Source: Mauremys mutica
Taxonomy: Eukaryota > Chordata > Testudines > Geoemydidae
Assembly (NCBI RefSeq): GCF_020497125.1
Contig: NC_059073.1
Coordinates: 14,405,225-14,469,224, forward strand
Direction: 5' to 3'
Length of the DNA: 64,000 nucleotides
A model generated the notes under the pieces. That model searched no databases and was not told where the DNA came from. It saw nothing but the letters and a program-made list of their open reading frames with translations. Shown here one piece after another: positions 1 through 11,189 of this stretch. The position numbers and the translations under genes were made by a program. The stretch's first letter is position 1; every line of letters starts with the position of its first letter.

Positions 1-768
1 TGGGGGAGAGCTGCTCTGTTGCCCTGAACCCTGAAGAGCTCATTACAATCAGGAGCTCCAAAACAGAAGTAGCAGGGCTTCTCCAAACAGCCCAGCAACC
101 GCTGCCAAAAGCAGCCTTCATTAACGAACGCTTTTGCAGCAGAGGTCAATTCAAAGGCACTGCCTAACATGCTAACTGTGGACTGGTGATTGCCCTGGAA
201 AGGCTGAGAATCACTGTCCTGTTTTAAACCTTCATTTACCCACCTGAACATCAGATCTGAAGTGTGAACTTAGGGAAACCAAGCTGTTCTTGCATGGCTG
301 CGGAGCCTGCTGTGGTGTCACCCCCCGTGGCATTATGGAGCAAATATTTCTGTTATAATAAATCTCTTTCACATGTTGATAAATGGCCACTGTTTGGGAA
401 TCTCATTGAAAAAAAGGTTCTTATCTGCTTGAAAAATTGCTTCACTAACAAACTGTTACCCACCTCTCTGCCATGCTCCTCATCACCTTGCTTGGCTGTA
501 TTTGCTTATAACTGGTGCTTATTTCTAGTGCAGCTCCCCTCTCGACTCTAGAGCTGGATGCTGGGCACTAAGTCAATTGACTGCATGTGTCACACAAACA
601 GGTCAGCCTGAGTGTTTTGCATGGTATCAAAAGGCATGATCCTGAGAAGGTGCTCAACCTCTGCAGCTATCATTGAAGCTGTGGGCTGAGCACCCCTTGG
701 CACCCAGGTCCTTCGTTCTCTGGGATGCTAAAGTGCCAGATTGACTGAAGTTTTAGAAGCACAGTTTC
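1..768. other. Unique DNA, nothing recognised
   Basis: No repeat, RNA gene or credible exon was recognised. The frame at 264-551 (95 aa) has no recognisable domain, low-complexity composition and no splice or promoter context, so it is read as chance. Confidence 0.5.
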
Positions 769-781
769 CTGGAGGTCAATG

Positions 782-967
782 CAGCAAAGAATCCTGTGGC
801 ACCTTATAGACTAACAGACGTTTTGCAGCATGAGCTTTCGTGGGTGAATACCCACTTCTTCGGATGCCACGAAAGCTCATGCTGCAAAACATCTGTTAGT
901 CTATAAGGTGCCACAGGATTCTTTGCTGCTTTTACAGAACCAGACTAACACGGCTACCCCTTTGATA
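782..967. mobile_element. Penelope-like element copy A, inverted dimer
   Basis: Two arms of one unit face each other. The minus arm covers about 782-865 and the plus arm about 866-967. Each arm holds the hairpin region followed by the shared stretch that ends with ccacaggattctttgctg. The plus arm finishes with gctacccctttgata, the usual 3' end of this family. A perfect 13-bp direct repeat, ctggaggtcaatg, flanks the unit at 769-781 and 968-980, which fits target-primed insertion. No coding sequence remains. The Penelope assignment rests on the inverted-dimer structure and the hammerhead-like core, which are known traits of Penelope-like elements. A SINE or a LINE 3' end with twin-priming inversion is the alternative. 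In the minus arm the hammerhead-like core is damaged (ccgaaga instead of ctgaaga). Confidence 0.6.
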
Positions 968-1049
968 CTGGAGGTCAATGATATTCAGATAATGGTGCAA
1001 TGCCCCAGTGCTCTCCTCCCAATCCAGTCAAATAACGTAACATTACCAA

Positions 1050-1648
1050 TAGGGTTGTCGATTAATCACAGTGAATTGATGTGATTAACTCAGAAAAATT
1101 AACTGCGATTAAAAAATTAATCGCACTGTTAAACAATAGAATACCAATTAAATTTATTAAATATTTGTGGATGTTTTTCTACATTTTTAAATTTATTGAT
1201 TTCTATTACAACAGACAGTGCTCACTTTATATTATTTTTCATTACAAATATTTGTACTGTAAAAATGATAAACAAGAAATAGTATTTTTCAGTTCACCTC
1301 ATACAAGTACTGTAGAACAATCTCTAGCATGTGTAACTTACAAATGTAGATTTTGTTGTTGTTACATAACTGCACTCAAAAACAAAACAATGTATAACTT
1401 TCGAGCCTACAAGTTCACTAAGTCCTACTTCTTGTTCAGCCAATCACTAAGACAAACATTTGTAGGAGATACTGCTGCATGCTTCTTATTTACAATGTCA
1501 CCTGAAAGTGAGAACAGATGTTCTCATGGCACTTTTGTAGCCGGCGTTGCAAGGTATTTACTTGCCAGATATGCTAAACATTCGTATGCCCCTTCATGCT
1601 TCAACCACCATTCCAGAGGACATGCTTCCATGCTGATGATGTTCATTA
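1050..1648. repeat. Left inverted arm of the hAT element
   Basis: This arm reads on the plus strand like the reverse complement of about 2093-2698. Shared landmarks in order are the gattaatcgcactgttaaac block, the cattacaaatatttg block, the caatgtcacctgaaagtgag block, and the final ccatgctgatgatg. The arms differ by scattered substitutions and small indels, so the inversion is not recent. Because the right arm encodes the transposase C-terminus, this arm carries an antisense copy of it. Confidence 0.8.
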
Positions 1649-1810
1649 AAAAAATAGTGCATTAATTAAATTTGTGACTGAACTCCTTGGGGGAGAATTG
1701 TATGTCCCCTGCTCTGTTTTACCGCATTCTGACATATATTTCATGTTATAGCAGTCTCGGATGATGACCCAGCACATGTTGTTTGATTTACGAACACCGT
1801 CACTGCAGAT

Positions 1811-2311
1811 TTGACAAAATGCAAAGAAGGTACCAATGTGAGATTTCTAAAAAGAGCTACAGCACTCGACCCAAGGTTTAAGAATCTGAAGTGCCGTCCA
1901 AAATCTGAGAGGGACGAGGTGTGGAGCATGCTTTCAGAAGTCTTAGAAGAGCAACACTCAGATGCGGAAACTACAGAACCTCAACCACCAAAAAAGAAAA
2001 TCAACCTTTTGCTGATGGCATCTGACTCAGATGATGAAAATGAACATGCATTGGTCCTCTTTGCTTTGGATCATTATCGAGCAGAACCCATCATCAGCAT
2101 GGATGGATATTCTCTGGAATGATGGTTGAAGCATGAAGGGACATATGAATCTTTAGCGCATCTGGCATGTAAATGTCTTGCGACGCCAGTTACAATAGTG
2201 CCATGCAGACACCTGTTCTCACTTTCAGGTGACATTGTAAACAAGAAGTGGGCAGCATTATCTCCTACAAATGTAACCAAACTTGTTTGTCTGAGTGATT
2301 GGCTGAAGTAG
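1811..2311 (+). pseudogene. hAT transposase C-terminal fragment, broken
   Basis: The frame contains ATALDPRFKNL near its start, the LDPRFK motif typical of hAT transposases. It ends with a stretch containing WLKHEGTYESLAHLACKCLA, then VPCRHLFSLSGDIVNKK and LVCLSDWLK. These match the hAT C-terminal dimerisation region, as in ZBED-type proteins. One in-frame TGA at 2120-2122 replaces what is a tryptophan codon in the family and splits the frame. The N-terminal zinc finger and most of the catalytic RNase-H-like core are missing. It would have acted in the nucleus on the element ends. It is a dead relic inside the 1050-2698 element. Confidence 0.8.
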
Positions 2312-2698
2312 GACTGAGTGGACTTGTAGGTTCTAAAGTTTTACATTTTTTTATTTTTTAATGCAATTTTTTGGTACATAATTCAACATTTGGAAGTTCA
2401 ACTTTCATGATAAAGAGATTGCACTACAGTACCGGTATTAGGTGAATTGGAAAATCCTATTTCTTTTGTTTTTTTACAGTGCAAATATTTGTAATAAAAA
2501 ATAAATATAAAGTGAGCATCATACATTTTGTATTCTGTGTTGTAATTGAAATCAATATATTTTAAAATGTAGAAAACAGCCAAAATATTTAAATAAATGA
2601 TATTCTAGTATTGTTTAACAGTGCGATTAATCACAATTAATTTTTTTAATCACACAATTTATTGCGATTAATTTTGTTTTAATCGCTTGACAGCCCTA
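2093..2698. repeat. Right inverted arm of the hAT element
   Basis: This is the partner of 1050-1648. It includes the transposase C-terminal coding part (to 2311), then an AT-rich 3' untranslated stretch and the terminal repeat ending gacagcccta at 2698. Confidence 0.8.
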
Positions 2699-2706
2699 GT
2701 TACCAA

Positions 2707-3929
2707 ATAAAGTTCAAGGTAAGAACATGAAATGTGGATACTCCTTGGCTGTTGGCAGCTTTCCTAAATGCTAAGGATTGGCTCAGGGAGGGAAGAGAAA
2801 CACATCCTCAAAGAGGGATTTTCACACAGCATAAAACATACTTGGGGAGCTTTTTTTGGTATTTCCTTCCCTCTCCCTATTGTAATTGGTTTTGGTTGTT
2901 TTTTTTTAAATGACTTTGAGTGCCCTGGTTCTGAGTGCCCAGTCTGAGGCATAGTGTGAAAAACCAACCCCCTTTTAAGGCATCTCAAGTTGGATACTCA
3001 AAAGTTGAGACAATCAAAATCACTAGTGACTTTTGGCAATCTTGGCCTTAAACTTTAGTTTTGTTCTATTTTCTCACTAATGTCACTGACGTAACATGAG
3101 CAATGCAAAACTTTAAGATCAATAGATATGAACTCATGCAGAGTTCATCTGGCATAGGATAAATCCTATAATCCTGTTTCACCGTAAAAACTGAATCTTT
3201 CAACAGATGGTTAGAGCAACAAAAATTTACACAGGTAACAAAGCCCTGCACCAGCTATTTAGCCCTGGTTCACCTCCTGTGTCCTGTCTAAGCTCATCTA
3301 CACCTTTTTCAGTAGGTCCTCTGCATATTTCACACTCCAAACTATGCAGCTCTTTCGTTCTTGAGGTTGCTTCACTATTATGAACCTGGAATGAGTTTGG
3401 AAGGAAGCAGATCCTTCCATTTGATTTCTTTTTGTTTCCTGACTACAGCAAGTTTGCACTGTTGGTTGCTAGTCCATGTGATTGTTTCCTTGGTCCATCC
3501 TTGGAAGATGCCAAGGAGAAGGGGAACTTTGCCATTTAATTCAATGGCAGAGCAAGAACCAACCTTTAGGCCTAGTTTGCTATTTGTCAATGCTGAACTT
3601 CTGACCTTGGTTGTCTCTGTAGCAGCAGACCATGGCATCATCAGCATAGGGTTAGGGGGCTTCACTTCAGAATCAGGAACAGGGCACTTCTTATAATGCA
3701 AATATCTGAATCAGTAACAGCAAATGCAACAAAGATGCATTAGAGAGGATCCTGAACCAAACACTATACCTGAACCCCCATCTCTATCCAGGAACAGATG
3801 AGACAATGTACTATAGGAATTATCCTGCAATGGAAGGGAGATGAATCAAATGTTCTGATTGGTCGTTTCCATTCCTACAGTGTTGTTCCATAATAGGTCA
3901 AGCCAATCGTGACATTCTCTTCAGGACAC
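2707..3929. other. Unique DNA, nothing recognised
   Basis: No repeat end, RNA gene or exon was recognised. The two overlapping frames near 3361-3701 lie on opposite strands of the same DNA and show no domain. Confidence 0.4.
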
Positions 3930-4900
3930 CCTGAACTTTAAGCCACTCTGTTACCCGTCTATCTAGCAAGTGAGAGCTTTGCTGGAGACTAGACCTTGTG
4001 TCAGCTCCCCACCAGAAAACTCCTCAAGACTGCCACTTTAAATCTTGCCTTGCAGGTAACAAACACTAAACTCCAGTTCCCAAGTTCCCCAGAGATGCCT
4101 CTCGGTAGTGTCCAATTCCTCTCACTGTGACTCTCACAAATAATTAAGTTCACTGCCTCCAAAGAGACACTACAAACAACAACCTGTTAGGTTAGATGAA
4201 GACTCACACTTCACTTTAATACACAATGGTAAAATGGTTTTGTATTAAATTAAGAATAGATTTATTAATAAAGAACAGAGATTTAAGTGATACTAAGCAA
4301 GAGAAAAAGAGACAGGTATGGTTACAAACAAAACTAATTAAAACTCACTTTCTAGTATCTAAATTTTAACATATTACAATCTTAGTCTTGGGCAATTTCT
4401 CAGCTATAGTTAGTTCCCAGAGATCTCAGCTGGGGTGGTTGAAGAATCCACCGTTCACAGATTCCAAGAGCTCTGTCCTCTTTTGTCTCTTAAGTGATGG
4501 GGATAACTAAAATGTCCTTTTGCTCCCCTTTATATTAGCCAAAGTCCATTGTCTCTGCCTCAAGAGCCAGGAAGGATTTCTGGGGTGCATAATCTGCCCC
4601 CTGGTGTGCTCACTAAGCTGCCACTTGTTAGTTTGATGGCTTTGTTTACCTTTTATGTAAATGTACTTTCATTGTCCTCTGCCTATAATCAAGGCAGTCA
4701 GGAGATGAATTCAACATGCCTTTGTCTAGGGCAAGCTGGATTTATGTACTGTCTTCTAAACACATTTTAAGAATATATATGCAACACACACATATAACTC
4801 TTTGTACACAGCTTGTACATACACCACACAATGCTATTCATGACCAGCAAGTTACCAGTTTTTATACAATACTGTGCAATAATATTATATACAATCAGTC
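3930..4900 (-). mobile_element. Possible LTR fragment (minus)
   Basis: The minus strand carries an AATAAA inside an AT-rich patch (around 4255-4275), followed by purine-rich text, a layout like an LTR R/U5 region. Neither terminal repeats nor flanking duplications were found. It could equally be unique DNA. Confidence 0.25.
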
Positions 4901-5679
4901 AATATGATTGCTTTGAGGTTAAGATCCTCTGCTTTTCCCATGGAGAGTCTGAGCTCTGATTGTCACTCCATCTGTAAGAAAAATTCAGGCCTGGCATGTT
5001 TCTTTGGAATACAGCTTCTGAGGTATTGCTTGTAGTTTATTCCAATGTGAAAATCATGCTTTTAGGGAAAAAAGTACATTTAATGGTAAATGTTGCCCTC
5101 AGATGTACCAGTGCAACACCCATTGCCTGAGATGAGCTGCAAACATAGGCATCTGGAGGCAGAAATTGGCTCTCACTTCTGGGAACCCATTGATACTATG
5201 GTAATCTCTGGTTTATTTTTGGGAGCAAATAACTGGGACAGCTTTATACTGCTACAAGAGTCATTCATGCGCATGATTTAAATCAAGCTGTTCTGCTGAC
5301 AAGCTGAAACCTACTAGGAAATGGGTTTTACTTATCCCTTAAGTGGATATATTTGGGGGGTGGGATAGTGAAATGAAGGAAACTGACAGTAGCAGCAGTT
5401 CTGATGATGACACAGGCAGACAGACATAATCAAATATCAGCTCCATAGGATTGCAAGACCAAACAATCCTATATAAATATATTCTGCTTTCTGAATAAAA
5501 GTGATTGTTCCAGTATCTCTCTCTAGATGCTTTGGTAGATGTCTCCTCCTTCTATTTTTTTCCTATGATTTTTGAATTTTATGTGTGACAGTTTCCCCCC
5601 CTCCCTCTTATAATCACAGCATGAATGAAAAGCATCAAGTCATGGTTTCAGAGAGCCAGGCATGGTCATTTTGTTTAGG

Positions 5680-5850
5680 AAATGGACCGGGATTCAGGAG
5701 CCCCGTTTATGGCTCTGCAAACCTCATGTGACCTTGGGCTAGTCACTTAATCTCTTTGTGCCTTAGTCCCTCAAATGGGGATAAAAATACATCCTTTCTC
5801 CTGCTGTTCATCTGAAACATAAGCTCTTCAAGGCAGGTATTGTGTGACAG
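5680..5850 (+). mobile_element. CORE/MIR-type SINE (plus)
   Basis: The text from gatt caggagcc through the 'accttgggctagtcactta' core and 'tgccttagtccctcaaatgg' is the conserved centre of MIR-like SINEs. It continues to a LINE-like tail with aagctcttcaaggcagg. It is an old, truncated and diverged copy without readable flanking duplications. Confidence 0.65.
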
Positions 5851-7012
5851 AGTGAGACGTCTACATCAAACTGTGAGCTCTGTTTTGTATGAGGAACTCC
5901 ATTTTTGTATTACATGCTGATCATATGTCTAAAACTTGCCCAAATCAGCTTATTAAACTGCATTCCAGACAGACGCCCTGCCCAGGAGAAGAGTTTAATA
6001 CCTTGTTGACAGAATATCCGGAAAAGGCATCAAGATGACAATCTGGTGCCATTGACTCAGATTGTCTCTCAACAACCATCCCAACCTCCTAGAACAATGG
6101 ACTTCCTAGCCACAGTGGGGAAGGGACAAACATACCAGGTCAAGCATATGAAAAAAAGAGAAGGGACTCTTTTAAAAAAGGGGCTCTGCTCTGTGCAGGG
6201 TGCGACTATTGCCACACAGAAGAAGGACTTGCAGATGGGGAGGGGGCAACGCAGGACTTTTGTTATTTTGCAAAGATATGTAACCCTCAAGTGCTTTTAA
6301 GAATGATGCGACTGTGGTTAAGAAATTCCTTTGCTAAGCCTGTGTTTCTTGCTTCCTGCCATGTTCTTCATGAAAGGGTTAATCTAGATGTCTCCAGTGC
6401 CAACAGCCTAGGTGGAGTCCTGGGGAGCATGTGTAAGTGATTCGTGGACTCAGGGGGCTCAGACACTGATTTTGGGGATCAGGATTGCTGAGCATTGTCA
6501 TCCAAAGGAAGAGCTCAGACTAGAGGTCAGAGCCTAGGATTGTGCCCTGGCATCCCAGAGCTAAAAGCAGTGGCTATACTCTACCCAGACCCAGTTGACT
6601 TAAAAACACATGGGATCCAGCAGTTGGGTCTGTAGTTGGAAGAGAGAGCCTGAAGCATGGGCCTGGTGCAAGACCTGAGGCCTGAACCAAAGTAAGCAAA
6701 TGTTATGCTAGGAGCAACAGTCAGGCCCTGTCAAAAGCAGATGCCAGTGTCCAGTACACGAACTCGGCACTGACATTGCCAGCATTGTTAAAACACGCTG
6801 AATTTGTAAACACATTCCAGCAGGCCAGTGCAAGAACACCACAACCTCGCACACGATAAAATGGTTTGACAAAAGTGATGAATATTTTTTCTGAAACAGC
6901 AGGAGTGAAAGTACAATGACAGGTGGTGAATAGGAATGTTTTGTCTGAAATATCAAGAGCAAAGTACAAGGGGAGTGATAAGCCATCTCAGAGAGTATGT
7001 TTCCTGTATTTT
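5851..7012. other. Mostly unique DNA, possible LTR remnant
   Basis: The stretch starting gtgtgacagagtgagac (about 5848) to 6420 has the look of an old LTR, but no ends or poly(A) context were defined. The overlapping frames at 6046-6300 show no domain. Confidence 0.25.
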
Positions 7013-7014
7013 TG

Positions 7015-7200
7015 GGGAGGAGGGATAGCTCAGTGGTTTCAGGCTTGGCCTGCTAAACCCAGAGTTTTGAGTTCAATCCTTGAGGGGGCCCTTTCAGAAT
7101 CAGGGCAAAAATCAGTACTTGGTCCTGCTGGTGAAGGCAAGGGGCTGGAATCAATGACCTTTTTGAGGTCCTTTCCAGTTCTAGGAGATAGGTATATCTC
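7015..7200 (+). mobile_element. tRNA-derived SINE (plus)
   Basis: A tRNA-like head holds an A-box (gggatagctcagtggttt), a middle ggcctgctaaacccag, and a B-box (gagttcaatccttg). The body follows with ggtcctgctggtgaaggcaa, ending ccagttctaggagatagg and an ATT-rich tail. This is the turtle-type Pol III SINE. RNA polymerase III promoters of this kind sit inside the element. The copy is old and has substitutions in the head. Confidence 0.8.
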
Positions 7201-7204
7201 CCAT

Positions 7205-8687
7205 TATTATTATAACAAACATGTCATGAAACATGTAAGATGATACGTACATTGTTCAACCCATATTGTTTGTCTCAGTCTATAAATGTTGGGATACCTC
7301 AGTTTAACCCTTTGTCCAGCCTAGAGGGCAGTGGAAAGTCCCGCCACTGACTGAGCTGTGTCCATTGTCATGGGCATACATGTGCTAGTGTAACTGTAGA
7401 TATTGATCCAGGGAGTTAGGACTGTGCTTCATTGGTAATCAACCTGACCAAGTGCCTTTGCACCTTAATGGATCCTGAGGTCATTAGGCAGTTTGCTCGA
7501 GGTCTGCTGTGCCAACTGTCTGCACAGAGCTGGGACAGCACATGGGGAGAACACACACACACAGCTGAATATCTGACAACAGTGCCCACTCGCAACTGAC
7601 TGGTGATCATCCCGAATGGATTACTGGGTCAGATTGTGACACTGTATAAACACATAGCAAGAGACAGTGTTTACCACAATGGAGTCCTGATCTATATGGC
7701 AGGTCTATGAAAGAAATAATTCATTAAAATAATAATTCTGAGAGGGTAGCTAGCTGAATGAAACCAGCTGGAGTGAGTTAACCTGGTGGTGATCGGAGAA
7801 CCACCATGTCTGCTGATTTTTGCAAAATGTGCCCATTTCACTGTTGTTCTGTCCTCTCACCTACTCATCTGTCTGTTGCATCCTGTGATAATCCTAGACT
7901 GTGAACTGACTGGTGCAGGGACTGTCTTTGTTTTACTCGTTTGTATAGTGCTCAGCCGTTGATGCTTGACTGGAGCCTCTAGGCACTGCATTAGAAACAA
8001 CAAAAGTAGGATGGCCAGGTATCTTGAGAATATTCAGGATAAAACTCTCAATACAATAGCTATCTTATTCAAAATATTATGGTCGCCTTATGTACTGGTT
8101 CCTCTTTCCTGGCCAGCAAGAAACAATCTGCTAAAGAACATGCAAAACTGCGTGCTATTACTCTATGACTTTCAGAGATTTCATTTTACACTACTGACTG
8201 AGTCCTATGGCCAAACACTTATGAGCGCAGACCCAGTGACGTCAGAGAGGATGGCAAACAAGATTTGGCTCATATTACGCAACACATTCCCCCCAGTGAT
8301 TCACAAAGATTTAATTAAATCCCAACTGTCAGATGGTTCAGATGGAAGTCAAAGTGGAAGGAGAGTGAAAAAGAAGGTCAGGCCAATTTTATTAACAGCT
8401 GGCAGCAATAATACTGTCTCATCAAGATTTCACTAGCTATGAAGCATTGGGACTGTTCTGAGTGTGGACAAGAGACCTCCAAAGAAGCCAGAGATGTACA
8501 GGAAGTGATATTGGTGTGTCAGTAGTTGATGTGCTTATTTTGGGGGCAGTATTCCTTGAACCTGTTCTCCAGACTACTTTTAGGAAGGAAGATGTTGCTC
8601 TTCAGATATGTTCCTGGCCACTTAGTCATTACATTCCTGTGGCACTTTTTGCAAAACTAGACTAACCCCAGTGTCATAGATACATTA
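7205..8687. other. Unique DNA with a short SINE/LINE tail
   Basis: About 7890-7960 resembles the 'gcagggactgtctttgt...agtgctcag' tail shared by CORE-SINE and LINE copies. The 156-aa frame at 7966-8436 has no recognisable domain and no supporting context, so it is not called as a gene. Confidence 0.4.
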
Positions 8688-8695
8688 TGCTGACT

Positions 8696-9079
8696 CAGGG
8701 CCGCCCAGAGAATTCAGGGGGCCTGGGCCCCCGCCGCCAAATTGCTGCCGAAGACCCAGCACTTCGGCGGCGGGTCCCGGGGCGGAAGGACCCCCCGCCG
8801 TGGGTCTTCGGGGCACTTCGGCGGCGGATCCCGGGGCGGAAGGACCCCTCACCGTGGGTCTTCGGGGCACTTCGGTGGTGGGTCCCGGTGCAGAAGGATC
8901 CCCTGCCGCTGAATTGCTGCCAAAGACCCAGAGCAGAAGACGCTCTGGGGGCCCGGGCCCCGCGAGAGTTTTCTGGGGCCCCTGGAGTGAGTGAAGGACC
9001 CCGCTCCAGGGGCCCCGAAAAACTCTCATGAGGGCCTGGGTCAAATTGCCTCATTTGCCCCCCCCTCTGGGCGGCCCTG
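8696..9079. mobile_element. GC-rich non-autonomous hAT element
   Basis: Inverted ends cagggccgcccagag and ctctgggcggccctg are perfect complements. A perfect 8-bp duplication, tgctgact, flanks them (8688-8695 and 9080-9087), diagnostic of hAT insertion. The inside is very GC-rich and contains a 54-bp tandem repeat. Overlapping proline/glycine-rich frames on both strands are artefacts of this composition. Confidence 0.9.
8762..8908. repeat. 54-bp tandem repeat, about 2.7 copies
   Basis: Units begin at 8762, 8816 and 8870 with cttcggcggcgg / cttcggcggcgg / cttcggtggtgg. Each is followed by a tcccgg...aagga block and then ccgtgggtcttcggggca in the first two. The third unit is partial. The array lies inside the 8696-9079 element. 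Confidence 0.85.
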
Positions 9080-9531
9080 TGCTGACTCAAATTGCTCCTG
9101 TAGTTTAAACTGGGTACAGAGTTCTTCCCTTCCTGTCTGAAACTCCTGTGCTTTGCCAAGGAATTGTCATGTTTTACTCCAGAGGTGGCTGCATTTTCTT
9201 GGTGATGTCTGTATATGCAGATGTTTGTGATTCACTTTGAGATGGAAGGTTTTAAAAGTGAGAGATTAGAAATGCAAACACAGTGCTTCCTCCTGAAAAG
9301 TCTCTCAGTTCTGAGGCTACAGGACTGAATATAAGCCTTCACTTTGATTCCAGGTGCATTGAAATTTACTATAAGCACCATCAATATGATGCAGAAATTG
9401 GGACATTGCAAATACTAATGTACAGTTTATGAAGAAAACTGGAATGACCCAATTCTGTGATGGTCCACGTGCCCCCCTAGAACAGAATGGCAGTGATCAC
9501 TGTGGTTTTTTTCCTCACTTTCTTTTAAATA

Positions 9532-9595
9532 AACAGACTTTATTAACAGTGCTATAAAACGTTCAACAGACTTTATTAACAGTGCTATAAAACGT
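9532..9595. repeat. 33-bp direct duplication, two copies
   Basis: Two copies of a 31-base unit starting aacagactttattaacag and ending ataaaacgt lie at 9532-9562 and 9565-9595, offset by 33 bp and without differences. This is a recent local slippage-type duplication. Confidence 0.9.
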
Positions 9596-9599
9596 GTCA

Positions 9600-11003
9600 C
9601 AAATCAGTGTGAAATTCAAAGTCAGGGCTGAATTTGGCCCACATTTTGCCCTTATTTACAGCTGTACAGCCTGAATGACATCAGTCGGATTGTATGGGTG
9701 TAAACCAAGGGGCACAGCTTGGCTTTGTGGGACTGATTCTCCTCTCATTTACACTATTGTAAATCAGGAGTAACTCCACTTACACCAGTTTCAAAAAGTG
9801 CCAATGAGCTCAAAAATCAGACCCTGCCTTTAAAGTTGAAGGATGCAATGCTGATGGCATTTACACCAGTCTTACACCTCTGTAATCTTGTTAATTTCAA
9901 CAGACTTACTCCTGATTTATCCCAGGTACTAGAGATGGCAGAATCAAGCTTGAATTTCTATGCTAAAATACAGGCTTGATTTCTTTGTATTCAACAAGAA
10001 TGAAAAATAATCACATTTTGCTATAAAATGTAAATATATGTTGAAATATATGTTGTTACCCTGTTAATTTCAACGGGATGCCAAATTCTCGTGGCCCTAT
10101 TCTGTCCTTCAGGCAAAATTATTTCAAAAAGGCGTTTTGACTACATAGAGAGTAGCAGGCGTCAGTATTTGACCCTACATGCAGATGTTTAAACACAGGG
10201 CCCAATTTTGATAACTTTGAATAGTACTTGGGAAGCCTGTAGTCAGCTGCTATAAATTGTCAGAGCTGTGATAATTTACACACATTTAGGATCTACCCTG
10301 TAGTCCTCAAATAATCCCAGTGAAGTCAATGAGACTATTTCTGTGAGTAGCTGCTCACTAATGTAAGTTAATGGTTGGCAGTTGAGCCTTATAATGACCA
10401 AACTGGTCATATCCAATTCTGATTTCTATGAACCCGTCATAGCAATGAAAATGTCGGGGTTCCTTTAAGCACTCATATAATAAGTGTTAAGGCACTGACA
10501 ACAAGGAAATTATTATCTTTGCTTTGAGGAACCGTGGCATTTTTTGCAGCTGCAGCTCCAAGCAAGTGTTTAGTAAGTGGGAGTCACTGCAGTGCAAGTC
10601 CCTTTATCCATCTCATTACCCCAATAATTAAACTGTCAGCCAGGGATGTCAGGCCTTTAGAAAAAAAAAAAAAGGCAAGCCGACTCAAACAGTGGTAAAA
10701 GAATTGTGACTATTCCCACTGCTAAGCCTATAATTTTTTTTTATCTTAATCATTGTGTTTGCTTAAGGCATTGCTCAGAACATGCCTTTTAAATGTTTTT
10801 AAATCCTTTTTGCATGTTTTAAAATAACAAGAAGTTATTTAACCACTATCCATTGTTCCTATGACTCCAAGAAACAATTATCTTGAGAATCATCTTTTTT
10901 TTTCTTAAGCCTTATTTCTAAAACTAGAGCAAAAGGTGTTTTCTAGCATCTACAGGCACCTTTTACTCAGAAAGCCTGGATTAGCTGAAGCTAGGTAATA
11001 ATT
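9600..11003. other. Unique DNA, candidate conserved patch
   Basis: About 9710-9800 resembles a small MITE family with 'gattctcctctcatttaca' text. The AT-rich block at about 10520-10900 contains homeobox-like TAAT/ATTA sites and no repeat signature. It could be conserved non-coding DNA, which cannot be shown from one genome. Confidence 0.3.
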
Positions 11004-11004
11004 G

Positions 11005-11183
11005 GAGATATACCAAACTCCTAGAACTGGAAGGGACCTTGAAAGGTCATTGAGTCTAGCCTGCTGCCTTCACTAGTAGGACCAATTTTTTGTCCCAGAT
11101 CCCTAAGTAGCCGCCTCAAGGATTGAACTCACAACTCTGGGTTTAGCAGGCCAATGCTCAAACCACTGAGCTATCCCTCCCCA
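11005..11183 (-). mobile_element. tRNA-derived SINE (minus)
   Basis: On the minus strand the copy starts with ggggagggatagctcagtgg, includes ctgctaaacccagagttgtg and the B-box region, and ends with ggtccctt-type text and ccagttctaggag. It is the same family as 7015-7200 in opposite orientation. Both promoter boxes are readable. Confidence 0.85.
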
Positions 11184-11189
11184 AGCTCT

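Larger units (their letters stand above)
1050..2698 (+). mobile_element. hAT DNA transposon with long inverted arms
   Basis: The element opens with tagggttgtcgattaatc and closes with the inverse form ending gacagcccta. The 8-bp flanks attaccaa (1042-1049) and gttaccaa (2699-2706) match at 7 of 8 positions, as expected for a hAT target-site duplication. Beyond the short ends, the whole left arm (to about 1648) is an inverted, diverged copy of the right arm (from about 2093). Between and within the arms lies a fragment of hAT transposase on the plus strand. The element can no longer encode an active protein. The AT-rich repeated 'gattaatcgc' motifs near both ends look like subterminal repeats. 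Confidence 0.8.

Noticed and set aside
1081..1665. 194-aa plus-strand frame as a gene
   Set aside because: It is the antisense reading of the inverted transposase arm within the hAT element.
7966..8436. 156-aa open frame as a possible exon
   Set aside because: No domain, no splice-site logic and no repeat-independent support; kept as unique DNA.
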